Shown here: positions 44,984 through 56,748 of the stretch, one piece after another
Position numbering within the stretch: position 1 is the stretch's first letter
Layout: every line of letters begins with the position of its first letter
Program-made: the position numbers and the translations under genes
Origin: Muscardinus avellanarius
Lineage: Eukaryota > Chordata > Mammalia > Rodentia > Gliridae
Assembly: GCA_963383645.1 (NCBI GenBank)
Contig: OY726572.1
Coordinates: 71,562,356-71,626,355, forward strand
Length of the DNA stretch: 64,000 nucleotides
Reading direction: 5' to 3'
Notes under the pieces: generated by a model
What the model was told of the DNA's origin: nothing
The model's input: only the letters and a program-made list of their open reading frames with translations
Databases searched by the model: none

Positions 44984-45199
44984 TTGCAGTACTGGGGATG
45001 AAACCCAGGATCATTTTACCTCTGAGCTATACCCTCAGCTCTATTTTTTATTCTGTATTTTGAAACAGGGTCTCACTAATTTGCACAGGGCCTCACTAAG
45101 TACCCGAGCCTGTCTACGAACCAGGATCCTCCTATCTCAGTCTCCCAAATGCTGGGATTCCAAGCATGCACCATGGTGCCTGGCTAAATGCAACTTTTA
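44937..45199 (-). mobile_element. B1-dID SINE with (TTG)n, second at the same site
   Basis: (TTG)n at 44946-44981, then GCAGTACTGGGGATGAAACC, GTCTCACTAATTTGCACAGG, AAATGCTGGGATTCCAAGC. The right target copy ATGCAACTTTTA is at 45188-45199, matching 44681-44692 exactly. Confidence 0.9.
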
Positions 45200-46528
45200 A
45201 AAGAGCATATTAAATGAAAATAAAATTTGAGGATTAATGCACCTTTCTCAAAAGTTATACATCACTTCATTTTTCTTATTTTGTCATATTCCTGAATAAT
45301 TTTTTATATCTATCCAATCAAGTCTCCTTTTCCCTGAGTCTTTACCTGTCTCCTTTCCCTTAATCCCATTTCATATGGCTGATGCATGTTGGAAATAAAA
45401 CTTCAATCAATTTCAGTTTCATTCTTAATTTGATATGTTGTTTTCCTTCTTCAGAATCTGGTGATGTTTTTAAAAGTAACAACAGAAATTGAGTTCTGGG
45501 TTAGAAATTTTATGTGAAGACCTTCAACTAATCATCTTCCCAAATAAAATCAGTATCTTTTCCTACAAGGCAAGTTCATGCTCTTCACCAATTAGCCCAA
45601 AGAGAAGGAGCCCAAAGAGGGCCATCTTGCATTGTTACCACTTCAGAATGTATAGAAAGGAAACATTTTATGTTTATTACTTAACAAAATATTATAATTA
45701 AAATAATTATTATAATGACAATGACATATTTACACAGATGAATTTCTTTGAAATAAAAATCTACTAGAGAATGTTGGAATATTACTTAATGACTACTAAG
45801 TGGTTTTTATTATTTTTATGTAATTTCATAATTAACTCATGTGATAAATATGTTTCTTCCATTTTATCGTCAAAAATATGAAAGTAAGGAAACTTAAGCA
45901 AAATCCCTTATATCAAATGAATGGTTTAGCACTTGTTTGAAAATCTCCAGTTGATATAAAAAATTTACTCCTTACTTACAACCACACTGTATCTGATCTA
46001 ATAACTCTGAGGTAATTAGTGTATATGTTATATCAGCACAATTATTTATATTTTCATCAATTAAAGAAAATGTATTTATTTTGTGCATGTAGTCCTTTAG
46101 GAATGAGACATCATTTCTGTGGTTGGAAACTTCTTTGTTCCCACCGATCAAATGATGAACTTTATTGTACTTCATTAAAAATACAAAATATATGCTCTTT
46201 GAAGGTTTTTAACCATCAAAATTTTGTTCCAAGGTTGCAGATTGATCTTCTAATCAAAGTTAAGTTACTAGTTCTAAATTAGTAGCATAGAAATTTTCAT
46301 AGACACTAGTTAACACCTGCAAGACGTTACCAGGAAACAAAAGACACTGGTAGGTCATTCTGTCAAGAATGACATTCTTAAATATGATTTTCATTTTCTT
46401 TTAAATATAGTCAGCATGAACTTCAGCTCATAAAGTAGAGAAGCTGCTCTTTTATCTGACCTCTGGGGAACTGTTCCAATTTGACAGCAAAGGGCAAGGC
46501 ACTGCAGTCTAATGGTCAAAAACAAAAA
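45200..46528. other. Unique sequence, nothing firmly recognised
   Basis: 45840-45960 has a faint MIR-like run (AAGTAAGGAAACTTAAGC). Otherwise nothing recognised. Confidence 0.4.
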
Positions 46529-46529
46529 G

Positions 46530-46708
46530 CTAGTGGGTATGATGGTGCGTGCCTATAATACAAGCACTTGGGAGGCTGAAACAGGAAGGTTGCAGATTCC
46601 AAACCTGCCTCAGTGAGAATGTTTCAAAAAATAAGGTAACATAAAATGGTATGGGGACTGTAGCTCAGAAGTAGAATGTCCTGAGTTCAATCGCCAGTAA
46701 CATAACAT

Positions 46709-46753
<45 letters not shown>
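46530..46753 (+). mobile_element. B1-dID SINE with (CA)n tail, copy 1 of a local duplication
   Basis: GTGGGTATGATGGTGCGTGCC, GCACTTGGGAGGCTGAAACAG, GGTAACATAAAATGG, CTGTAGCTCAGAAGTAGAA and CAATCGCCAGTAAC, then (CA)n at about 46712-46753. The following GAGATCCTTAGAGCCC recurs after the SINE at 47064. Confidence 0.9.
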
Positions 46754-46755
<2 letters not shown>

Positions 46756-46775
46756 GAGATCCTTAGAGCCCAATA

Positions 46776-47005
46776 AAATAGATTTGAATTCTTCTCAGCT
46801 TCTCAACTTATGGCATCATTTGGTCAAGTCAATTAACATCCATGAGCCTTGGCTTCCTCATTTATAAAGCGGGAATGATAAAAAATAACCCCTGATAATG
46901 TTATGATTAAGAACAAATTAATTTGCACGTACATTTATATATCACACAGAATAGAGCCTGTAACATGGTTTACTCAGTAATGTTTGTTGCTACCTCACTG
47001 TACTA
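46776..47005 (+). mobile_element. MIR SINE relic
   Basis: GATTTGAATTCTTCTCAGC, CAAGTCAATTAACATCCATGAGC, GCTTCCTCATTTATAAAGCG, ATTAAGAACAAATTAATTTGC, GAATAGAGCCTGTAACATGG follow the MIR consensus order on the plus strand. Confidence 0.75.
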
Positions 47006-47063
47006 TAAAAAATTTTGTAAACAGGCAGGCTTAGATTTTTCAACAGCAAAAGACAAGAAGACT

Positions 47064-47202
47064 GCAGATTCTAAACCTGCCTCATCAACTTGGAACAACT
47101 CTCATCAATTTAGTGAGAATGTTTCAAAATAAAATAAGGTAACATAAAATGTGACAGGGAGTATAGCTCAGAAGTATAATATCCTGAGCTCAATCGCCAG
47201 GA

Positions 47203-47246
<44 letters not shown>
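47064..47246 (+). mobile_element. 5'-shortened B1-dID SINE with (CA)n, copy 2 of a local duplication
   Basis: GCAGATTCTAAACCTGCCTC, GGTAACATAAAATGTGAC, GTATAGCTCAGAAGTATAA and CAATCGCCAGGATC, then (CA)n at 47203-47246 and GAGATCCTTAGAACCC. The non-consensus GGTAACATAAAATG and the shared 3' flank tie it to the copy at 46530. Confidence 0.85.
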
Positions 47247-47247
<1 letters not shown>

Positions 47248-47249
<2 letters not shown>

Positions 47250-47875
47250 ATCCTTAGAACCCAAAAAGGTTCTAAAAGACAAGGACTTCACTTTTAGGTG
47301 AGCTGTCCTTTTGCAAAGGGTGCTGAAGTCTATAACATACAACCTCAGGGCTCTCAGAAACCCATGTGAGATTACTAGGAGAGGTTGAGTTACCAGCTCC
47401 CTTCTGTTGAGAAGTGCAAGAGCAACTTGGAGGTACTTGGGAAAGTCTAATTGATCTTTTGTTTGATGGAGCTCCAGAAAAATAAATAAATAAATAAGTA
47501 CTTCACTGTATCTTAGTAGAAGGGTAGATTAAAAAAAACACATATGAAATAAATGTGGAAGCAAAATGTCAATTAGCCATTCACCTTCTGCTCTAAAAGA
47601 CTATATCCTGAGTCCTAGAGGAAACCAAAATGTCAGGACTCAAGGACTCAGAATACTCCAGTGTGTTAATCAAGGATTCCTATTGAGCTTACAGAATGAA
47701 TCTGAACAATAACAAAAAAAAAAAAACTGGCTTTGTTCAAACAATAAAGAATTCATTAAGTTTTGCCTTTACTTGAGAGTTAATTATCTTCTGCAGAGGC
47801 AATTTCAGAATATAATTCTAACATGCAAGTGAGACAGTAGAAATAAGGATGCATAAAAAAGATGCATGAGACAAA
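47248..47875. other. Unique sequence, nothing recognised
   Basis: A short AAATAAATAAATAAGT patch near 47480. No other feature recognised. Confidence 0.4.
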
Positions 47876-48090
47876 GTTTAGCTTGAGAACAAAAGAGACC
47901 TGTGTGCATATCCTAATTCTTCCCATTATTGTTTTGCATTATCATTTTAATTCTTTTTATTTTTATAATAGGGATGATAATAATATTTCTTTGTAGAGTT
48001 GTTAGTGTTATTAAATAGTATACCATATGTAATGCTCATCTCTGTGTCAGATGCACAGCAGGATGACAATAAATGAGGCTATTGTTACTT
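47876..48090 (+). mobile_element. MIR SINE relic
   Basis: GAGAACAAAAGAGACCTGTG, GGGATGATAATAATATTTC, GTAGAGTTGTTAGTGTTATTA, GTATACCATATGTAATGC and CAATAAATGAGGCTATTG follow the 3' half of MIR on the plus strand. Middle part decayed. Confidence 0.65.
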
Positions 48091-49980
48091 CATGAGTTTA
48101 TGTCTTCTGTGCAAGGGTAATTATTCCATATGATGGTGGGATTTAACTTAGGACCCCTTAACTTAGCTCCAATGTGCTAAATTATTTTGATATTTTCAAT
48201 ATAGAAAAAGCTATGTGACTATTTAATATATTGTGTTCATAGTTATTTAGGCTGCATATAATGTTTATGTTAGTAAACCTTCCCTTAAGTACAATATGTA
48301 AAAGAGGTAAGTGAAAATTTTACTAATTTCCATATAACTCCTTTGCCATTGCAGACTAGCTAATGTGGACAATCATCCTCAGCCATCTGTTAACTCTTCT
48401 TTCTTAAAACAGATTTATCTATAATTCAATCAGAATATGGTCCTTCCTTAAACAGATGTGGTGTTTGGTATCCCAAGGAGGCAGTATTTTCTCTTTATTT
48501 CAAGATAATATAGTTTCTGTGAGGTGTCAAAATAATTAGAAAATAATCTATAATCGTCTTTATTTGCATTGAAAAAAATTAAAGTTCCTACATAACTGAA
48601 TTGAATTGTGTTATGCCTCGTTACTTTCCAATTCTTTCTTTTTCCTATTCTAATAATGGCTACCTAAGGATGTCCAGATATGACTTGATGCAATCAATGT
48701 ATGGTGACTACTAGTACTTTGATTATCAATTAACACAAGAGCAACCCTCATGTTTTAACAATAGGCTTTCTTTTTTTAACATTATAAAAGCCTTTCGGAT
48801 TCAATTGCAATTAGTAATGTGATGACTAAAAGAGACATATTTTAAGAGAGAAAAATGCTGGGAAAGTAGAAAGAAAGAAAAAGTGAGTGCCAAGGACAGT
48901 TTTGAAAGGAATAAGGTCAGGGGAAATGCAAGTCATCCTTAACACCTGGGGCCTTTACTGACTACATGGGTGTTTGAGGTATTTCATTAATAAGAAGAGT
49001 AGCTCATTCCCAAATAAACTTCAAAGTTTTATGGCACAATTGGACACTTCTAGGCCCAGATGCCTCACTTGCCTTTAAGAAAAAATCATGAGCTAATTAG
49101 GGGGTAGCTTAACATGGGTAGAATTATGACCTAGTTTTTCTTTATTCTTGTTATCTCCTCATTAGACACAAATTGGCTAATTCTATCATACTTAGAGCAA
49201 AAGTGAATTGAAGCTTTACTTTTAGGGTGAAACTCTCGCACGTAGTTCCTATCAATTTCATCTGAAGTGACTGTGGAGCACTATTTTTTATTCATCATAA
49301 TAGAGAGCCACTTCAGAACTGACTAAACATCCAGATTTTCCCTTCTATTGAAGTTTTTTGAACTTGGGTCTGTCTGGTTTCTTTAGAATGACTTGTTTTA
49401 ATGGTCTCAGCTGAACAATGTCAATTATATTAAAACCTCAGAGATTTTAACCTCTCATAAAGTCTTATGGAGACATTTGAAATAGTAGGTAAATATTTAT
49501 ATGTATTTTTCTTTACAGTGATTATTGCTAATGAAACCATTGGCAAATTCTGGGTCAAACACAAGAGCTCCCCTCCCAATGTTTTTCATTCAACCCTTAC
49601 TTCTTCCCGGCTGCAACACACATGAACTGATTGACCTGGTATAAAGAATCTTGGGAGTATCTGTATTTTGCAGCAAGCTGAGGACTGGGATGTTTTGCAA
49701 GTCTCCCTCCTCCACTCACACCACAGTAATGCACCTAGGACTAAAAGAAACTAGAAAAGACGTTTTAAAGCCTGGTGGGGTATCAAGTGTCATAGAAGTC
49801 TTTTTGGACATATATGCTGAATACAATTTCCAAAATAGAAAATTAGAAGGGAATTGGATTCAGAAACATACCCTATATTTTATAATAAATGAGAGTTTAT
49901 GATATTTTTTGCATAGAGTAACTTAGAGGAATGGATTATACAGAATTTCTTAGAAAAATAATTATGTTTTTACTTTAAGA
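48091..49980. other. Unique sequence, nothing recognised
   Basis: About 1.9 kb with no recognised repeat or gene. The ORF at 49651-49902 has no recognisable protein family. Confidence 0.45.
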
Positions 49981-49983
49981 AAT

Positions 49984-50118
49984 GTATAATGGAGGACTGT
50001 GATGTAGCTCAGTGGTAAAGTGCTTGCTCTTCAAGGGCAACACCCTGGGTAGGATAGGATCCTCAGTGCCAAAAAGACAAAAAAAAAAAAAAAAAGAAAG
50101 AAAGAAAGAAAGAAAAGT
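49984..50118 (+). mobile_element. Monomeric ID SINE with (GAAA)n tail
   Basis: GGAGGACTGTGATGTAGCTC, GTGGTAAAGTGCTTGCTC, CACCCTGGGTAGG and CCTCAGTGCC are a stand-alone ID element derived from tRNA-Ala, without a B1 arm. It keeps a tRNA-like A-box (GTAGCTCAGTGG). Tail A-run, then GAAAGAAAG. It is not a functional tRNA gene. Confidence 0.85.
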
Positions 50119-50477
50119 ATAATGGATTTGTAAATAGCACTTGTGTACTTGAAATTTCTTTCTTCAATACAAGTTGTTCATTTAAATAGGTAAAAGTGAG
50201 TCTCATTGATTGATTTTTTGGTTTCACTTGGAAGGGTAATATGGAACTTATACATGGGAATAAGCCTTGTTAAGGAGAGTATATTTCAGAGATTTTTCGA
50301 ATTCAGATACACATCTTGATCATTTAGAGAGGCTTTTGAAAAAAATGAGAAGGCTCATTGCAGGCCAATGAATCAAGATTTCAGGAAAAAAGTAGAGGGC
50401 TGGTGCCCAGGCACTGACACCTCTCTCTCTTTCTCTCTCTCCCCCTCTCTCTTTTTCTCTCTTTAAGGATTCTCATC

Positions 50478-50710
50478 CTGCTGTGGTGGTGTACACTTGT
50501 AATTCTAGGATGAGGCAGGAAGATTACAGGTTCAGAGTCAGGCTCAGCAATTTAGGAAGGCTTTCAGCAACGTATGGAGATCTTTTTTCCAAATAAAAAG
50601 TAAAATAGGGCTAGGGTGCAACTCAAACATAGAATGGCCCTGGGTTCAGTCCTCTGCACACATGCGTGCACATGCACACATGCACACACATGCACATACA
50701 CACACATTCT
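50478..50710 (+). mobile_element. Old B1-dID SINE with CA-rich tail
   Basis: GCTGTGGTGGTGTACACTTG, GATTACAGGTTCAGAGTC, GGGCTAGGGTGCAACTCAAAC and CCCTGGGTTCAGTCC, followed by a CACATG/CACACA tail at 50655-50708. Confidence 0.88.
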
Positions 50711-51085
50711 CCTGGTGACTTTGATGCATAAATATTATTGTTCATTTTATCCTTTTATAGAGAATCCTGTATACCTAATCTTTTCACTCTACACAATTAG
50801 AGATATAAAGAAGAGTGCCTAACTGGTTTCTGTCTAGTCATTAATTTTATTAGTTGGGTTTCTCTTATGCCATGTCAAAGAATAAGATGCATATCTTATT
50901 CAGGTCTTAAATACAATGTACAAATAAGATAAGTTGCATTTCTAGAATTGGGCTCAGATCACTCCTCTCTTGTGCTAGGTATACAAATGTCAATCAAAAC
51001 ATGATTGGCTTTTGGCCATGTTAGCTTTGTTCTTTCTGCTATTCTGCTGCTGTGTGTTTCCAGCCCCATTACTTCTATTTATTTA
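50711..51085. other. Unique sequence, nothing recognised
   Basis: No feature recognised in about 370 bases between two SINEs. Confidence 0.4.
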
Positions 51086-51089
51086 TTTT

Positions 51090-51303
51090 TGTTGTTTTGT
51101 TTTTTGTATTTTTGTGTTTTTTGCAGTTCTGGGGATGGAACCCAGGGGCATTCTACCTCTGAGCTACACTCCCATCCCTGTTTTTTATTCTCTATTTTCA
51201 AACAGGGTCTCACTGAGTTGCAAAGAGCTTCACTAAGTAGCTGAAGCTATCCATAAACCTCAGTCCTCCTGTCTCAGCCTCCTGAATGCTGGGATTGCAA
51301 ACA
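51090..51303 (-). mobile_element. B1-dID SINE, AT-linker subfamily
   Basis: GCAGTTCTGGGGATGGAACCC, CTCTGAGCTACACTCCC, TTTTTTATTCTCTATTTTC, GAGTTGCAAAGAGCTTCAC, CTGAATGCTGGGATTGC. The 5' end of the B1 arm is missing. Confidence 0.9.
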
Positions 51304-52554
51304 TTACTCTGTTTTGATGTTGCTTTTTTCCCCCTTCTTTCTTAAGTGCTTGTATCCCAATTACACATAAATCATATGTATGTCTGTTATATGTCTTTCT
51401 GTCTGTAATCACTAAAATGTAATTCATTCAGTATCATCCTCATCGGTTTCATTTCTTGTAGTAATCTGCTCTACCCTTGATTGCATTGGGGGAAATGGAG
51501 AGTGCAAACTTGAATATCTTATTCCCAAGCAAAGAGAATACAAGTCTCATGCTATGGAAAGACTGAGCCTCCTCCACTGGCTACTGAATTCATTGTTCAG
51601 AATAAAGCACATAAAAAGTTTCAAAAATATTTATTAAACAAAACTGAAGTTTAATTTTCCTAACTCATTGCTCAGAATAGAACTATTTTGGATATTTTAC
51701 CATATTTTATTTTAGAAATCAATGTGAGTTTTCAAGAAGAAAGGATTAAAAAGAGTGTGGGGGGGAACAGCCTATGGTTATTTCTTACATTTTTTTTAGT
51801 GTTATATATCTCTACTCGGTTATATATTTTCTATCAATGATTAGTCCTGTGATGTTGAAAACAGTCTTAAGGTCTGTCCAATATTTAATGAAGGAAAAAC
51901 ATTTTCCAAAGTCTTTGGCAAAGATTGGGATTTTTAAAAATATTTGAAATCAAAGGATCTGTGATTCTTCTTTGGTAGTATTATCAAGCATTTCTTCTGG
52001 CTATAGCCCTCTAGGTATTTAATGTTGTTTACCAGTTTCCCATGAAAAAACAGCTAAAGTCAGCTTAGATGAGGTGAATTTTTAATGCTTTTTAATAAAT
52101 AAAACCCATATTTTCATAATACATTTTGGACATTGATATTTTTCCATAGAAAATATGTCCCTATCACTCTGAACTTCATTATAATATGATTACAACACAC
52201 CAATAAAAGTATACTTAACAAAAGAATAAGGGAGTGTTGAAATTTCTATGGATAAAATTAAAATAAGATTTTTACTACAGCATTATTTCTGGATAAATAA
52301 TTGAGCAGAAGTTGATTCCTCCCTACTGAAAGATTAAGCAAGAACAATCCTATAGCCTATTAAGTATTAGAATAGGGTAAAGCTCCAGCTGTATATTCAT
52401 TCTTCCATATGTATGGATTTGGGAGACCTAATTCCATGATAAGAGCAGTTGAACAACCTTAGAGAAGCAGATTTGTACCATCGTTCTCTTTGTCCTCTTT
52501 GTATCTGCTTTGCCAAGGTAAGGCATTTATACTACTCACCAGATGGGTTATTTT
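51304..52554. other. Mostly unique; possible L1 3' terminus at about 52182-52212
   Basis: GATTACAACACACCAATAAAAG resembles the L1 terminal motif TACAATGCACCGATAAAA seen at 6290 and 27796, with no recognisable L1 body upstream. Otherwise nothing recognised. Confidence 0.4.
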
Positions 52555-52556
52555 GA

Positions 52557-52836
52557 TGAATATGGATTGTCAACATGACTGGATTATAAAACACCTAGGA
52601 TTATGTAACTTTGGGTGTGTTATGAGATGATTCGCATATAAAACATTAGGTTGAAGAGGAAGTCCCACCCTGAATTTGGGCACTGCTGCAAGAGGAAGTA
52701 GGAATCAGTATGGAGGTGTGTGTGGCTCTTCCTAAGGAAAGTATATCTGATATACTTTCCTTAGGATATATATATATATATATAATCTCCATCCTGTGAG
52801 TTCTGTTACTATAGAGAACTCTGACTAATACGATTA
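52557..52836 (+). mobile_element. Ancient hAT-like DNA-transposon relic
   Basis: GATTGTCAACATGACTGGATT, ACACCTAGGATTATG, TTGGGTGTGTTATGAG, CCCACCCTGAATTTGGGC and TTACTATAGAGAACTCTGAC are familiar words of an old URR1-like mammalian repeat. Family name is from memory. It encloses the perfect hairpin at 52731. Confidence 0.55.
52731..52765. repeat. Perfect 17-bp hairpin with a 1-base loop
   Basis: CCTAAGGAAAGTATATC (52731-52747), one T, then the exact reverse complement GATATACTTTCCTTAGG (52749-52765). A short (AT)n follows at 52766-52783. Confidence 0.95.
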
Positions 52837-52882
52837 TTGACCAAGGAGAGCTTGGGATGTTGATTTACTAAAATAAAACAGA

Positions 52883-52885
<3 letters not shown>

Positions 52886-52923
<38 letters not shown>

Positions 52924-52924
52924 T
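52886..52924. repeat. (AAT)n microsatellite
   Basis: Perfect AAT trinucleotide run of about 39 bases in unique sequence. Confidence 0.95.
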
Positions 52925-54040
52925 AATCAGAAGTCCTGGAGACACTTCCCTTGTAAATCTGAATTCCTAAAGCACAGTATCTAAGTCAAAAAGGCAGCCC
53001 AGAGGGGAAAAATAGAAACATGATTAATAAATGGGTACATATAAACAACCTCCTCTGTTTTTATCCACAGTTCTAAGAACTTTTGAGAAGAGATGGGTAT
53101 TTTTCATTTCTACAAGACTAATAAAAGTACTAAGAAGGCTCTTAACACTGTAAATACTTCCCTGACATTTATTATCTCAGGACGAGAACGTGATGGAAAG
53201 TGGAATTTTGCAGGAAAGAACTTGAGGATCTGAGCAGCTATGTAACTTCTGGGAAGTCATTTAAGTGACAGTGACTAGTCTTCAGATCTCTGTGGTGTGC
53301 CCAGTACTCTGTGTCTTCATATAGTAAGTCATGTTCTTTTCTTTCTATTCTTTAACAAATATTTATTGAGTACTTGTTAGGTAAACAGGGGAACCTTCCT
53401 GTCTATGGGATGGTGTTAGTCACATAATTAGTGTTTACTGAGTTAATTAATAATGCATGTACAAATTTTAATTATACACTGCATGCAAATAGGTAATTAC
53501 CATTTCCCTAAGCCTATATAGGCTATGGTGAATATAGATGAAGTACATAATATAGGCATGTCCTTGTATAGATTAAATTCATCTAGAAAGGAAAATTGAA
53601 ATATACATGAAAACTGATTTGAATTGCCTGGCTATTTTATCTTTGCTTTTGGTATAAATTAGCACATTCAAATATAAAATTTTAGAGAGAAAACAGGATA
53701 GATGTTCTTATTTGTCTACAGAAATGACATCAAACAGCTATGTTTGGAAATGAATAGTAAGTAGCAATTATATCTTATAATTTGTTCTTCCTGCATGGGA
53801 ATAAAAATAAAGAATGTAAAAATATGCCCTTGTTTTATTTAATATTTTAAATATTTATTTTATAAAAATATAAGTATACCTTTTATAATTACTATTATTA
53901 TTTAAAATATTTATGGTTATTTTCTAATGATAAATGTTTATTTTTTATAAAAATTTTTAAAACTCTCAAAATGTATAGAAAACAAAATTTTAAAACCAGC
54001 TGTGATTTTTTTATTCAACATTTCACTTAAAATGTCTTAC
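52925..54040. other. Mostly unique; possible MIR-like and old-repeat fragments
   Basis: 53215-53300 (CTATGTAACTTCTGGG, AAGTCATTTAAG) is MIR-like. 53355-53400 (AACAAATATTTATTGAGTAC) matches a phrase common to several ancient repeats. Neither has firm ends. Confidence 0.4.
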
Positions 54041-54244
54041 CAGAGCCGGGCATGGTGGCACACACTTATAGTCCCTGCATTAGGAGGCTGAAATAGGAGG
54101 ATCATGATTTGCAGCCAGCCTCTGCAACTTAGTGAGACCGTGTTTCAAAATAAAGAATAAAAAATAGCACTAGGGGTGTAGCTTGGAGGTAGAATGTCCC
54201 TGTGTAACATCCCTAGTACTGAAAAAAAAAAAAAACTCTTACAA
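54036..54244 (+). mobile_element. B1-dID SINE with short TSD
   Basis: Body 54045-54235: GCCGGGCATGGTGGCACACAC, AGCCTCTGCAACTTAGTGAG, ACTAGGGGTGTAGCTTGG, CATCCCTAGTACTG. TCTTACCAG before and TCTTACAAG after are a 9-bp TSD with one mismatch. Confidence 0.92.
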
Positions 54245-55038
54245 GGTAATGTATTAACTGATTGCTGCCAGAAAATTCATTCTTTTCATTTTTTTTTGCT
54301 CTTGATAAAATGAGCGCCAGTAGAAAAAAAAATCAGAAATCAAAAACAAAATTTAAGAACGGTTAGATATAGTTTCTATTTCTTTTAATAAGTATAAGCA
54401 TAGTCAATATCTGTATATAAAGGTGTATGTGTAATCCATATCCTTAATTAAAAAAAAGTATAATCCTGCTATTATTAGTGTTTTGTCTTCTATTTCCTAC
54501 TAGTATGTTTATTACAGAAGAAATTATATATATCCTCTTAGTTCCAGAAACAATTCTTGTGTTTACTTCTTCAAGAAATGTTTGTCAAATGATATAATTT
54601 TTCTAAAAAGTTAAATAAATCCTATTCATTGAGATTAAATAAGAGAAATGCTTTTTTTCCAGGGCTAGTTTTTACTTCTCAAAACAAACATACATTTCCT
54701 AGACCTCTCTTTGACACACTTTCCATCTTAAAAAAAGAAAATAGTTGAGTACTATTATTCTGAAAATACAATTGTTTACATAAGCACAAGGGTAAATGTT
54801 CTAATAGCTAAGCGGCTTTTGAAAGATAATGTGTTTTAGGCAGTGTGCATACAAATGCCTCTAAAATCTGATGCTTATAAACCCTTCCATTCAACCTCCA
54901 ATATTCCTCTCCTGTTGTAGGTTACATTTTCAATGTATTGCTTTATACACTACTGGATGGAAAACTTGCAAAACGTGTTCTTCATTCAGTTATCCCCAGC
55001 CACAAGGGACAAAATGAGATTGTGTTAATCACTGCCAC
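54245..55038. other. Unique AT-rich sequence, nothing recognised
   Basis: No feature recognised. Confidence 0.45.
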
Positions 55039-55059
55039 CTATATTTCCTTTTTTTAAAT

Positions 55060-55102
<43 letters not shown>

Positions 55103-55306
55103 TGTTTTGTGGTGCTGAAGATTGAACTTAAGAGCATTCTACCTCTGAGCTACATCCCCAGGCCTATTTTTTATTCTTTATTTTGAAACAGGGACTCACT
55201 ACTAAATACCTGAGGTTGCTGGTGAACCTATGATCCTCTTGTCTCAGCCTCCCATGTATTGAGCTTACAAGCGTGCGCCACCAAGCCCGGCTCTATTTTC
55301 CTTTTT
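55039..55306 (-). mobile_element. B1-dID SINE with (TTTA)n tail and TSD
   Basis: (TTTA)n at about 55057-55102, then GTGGTGCTGAAGATTGAAC, CTCTGAGCTACATCCCC and GCGCCACCAAGCCCGGCT. CTATATTTCCTTTTTT to the left and CTCTATTTTCCTTTTTT to the right form an imperfect TSD. The GAGTTGCAAAGGGCCTCACT segment is largely deleted. Confidence 0.92.
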
Positions 55307-55309
55307 TTC

Positions 55310-56550
55310 ACAAAGCTAGTGGTTGCTCAGTTACAAAGAAGCAATGCCTTCAACATTTGTGCTTTTCTTCTCCCAGTCTTTTGACTTTTAGCGGCAATCT
55401 GCTCTAAGAATTTAGCATATAGCCTCCGAGAAACCAAAGCAAAGAAACTTGCATGATTATAAATTTCCAGATTGCCATAAGCTCAAACTCAGTGTTTGTT
55501 TTATTTTAACATTACTGCCAATGGTTTTGCCGAGTGAAACAAATTTAGCCTTAATGAGCATATTTTGAAGGTTTAAAAACATAATTTAATAAAGGAGTCA
55601 ATGTAATCTCTACAGAAACGGCGCTAAGAGGCCAAAGCGTCACTGAACAAGAAGAGAAGCCACAAGAAAATGAAGAAGCAAAAAAATAAATAAGTGAAAG
55701 CAATTAGGATTTTTACATTAGCAATTAATCAAGACGCCCTTGTTGTCCTTTCAATATCACTGAGTTGTACGATGGCAAAACGAAGTCAATTGAATTATAA
55801 ATGTTCCTAGGACCAGCTACTTGAATGAATTTTTTTTTAATAGGACCTGGTACATAATAGGGTTCACCACTGTTGGTTCCTTTCTGATTTCTGCTGCCCT
55901 CTTGTTTCACATATTAAAAGAGTTCATACAGTGTAGACTAGCAGCTTATTTTCACAGTGAGATCTATGGATTATGTTGCCCAATAACTGTTGTCTTTTAA
56001 AAGATGGTTATTACTTTACAACAGGAATTGTTTCAAGGAGCATATTTGGCAGTCTTTAAAATACAGTGGTATTTTCCAATCTTTGCCTTATAGTTATGTC
56101 TACATTATTATGTTTTCTTACAAGATGAGATAGCATAAGACTCTTTCATCTTATTGTTACCATTTAAATAGTAATAGATGCATCAAAAAACATATCATCT
56201 AGGATTTTTCTGGAATAAAATAAAATATAGGGCATATAGAAATATTATTAAAGCTAATAGTAAATTGGTTTTTGAAATAGGACATAATAATAAATCCCTA
56301 GCACAATGCAAACCTGGGCAGAGAAAATCTAAAGAAAATGAGAATTAAAGGAATTCCATTTCTTGTTGATGTTCCCCAATAGATCTAAGATTTCAATTAC
56401 AGCAGGTGCTGTCAAATCCATGATCTTTCTAACAAACTTACTTTTCCCCACATAATCATTTTATGTTCACTTTAGTAAGTGCAATCTAAGTAGTCTTTTA
56501 ATTCCACATCCTGCTCTCCTTCCCTTCTCTTGAACTCATTTCAATCTGGC
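55310..56550. other. Unique sequence, nothing recognised
   Basis: About 1.2 kb without a recognised repeat or coding exon. Confidence 0.45.
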
Positions 56551-56554
56551 TTTG

Positions 56555-56748
56555 TCCCACCATGAGACAGGAAGATCAAGGTTTGGGGCCAGCCTCACTC
56601 AGCAACTTAGTGAGGCCCTTTGCAACTCAGTGAGACCCTGTTTCAAAATAAAAAAAATAAAAAATAGGGCTAGGGGTATAGTTCAGATGTAGAATGCCCC
56701 TGACTTCTATCCCCAGTACTGCAAAAAGAAAAAAAAGAATAAATATTT
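56555..56748 (+). mobile_element. B1-dID SINE, 5'-truncated
   Basis: Starts in the middle of the B1 arm (CCATGAGACAGGAAGATC), then CAGCAACTTAGTGAGGCCC, AAATAGGGCTAGGGGTATAG and CTATCCCCAGTACTGC plus an A-rich tail. Confidence 0.9.

Noticed and set aside
49984..50095. Possible tRNA gene
   Set aside because: Resembles tRNA-Ala only as the ID SINE does. The 3' half does not form an intact cloverleaf, and an A-tail follows.
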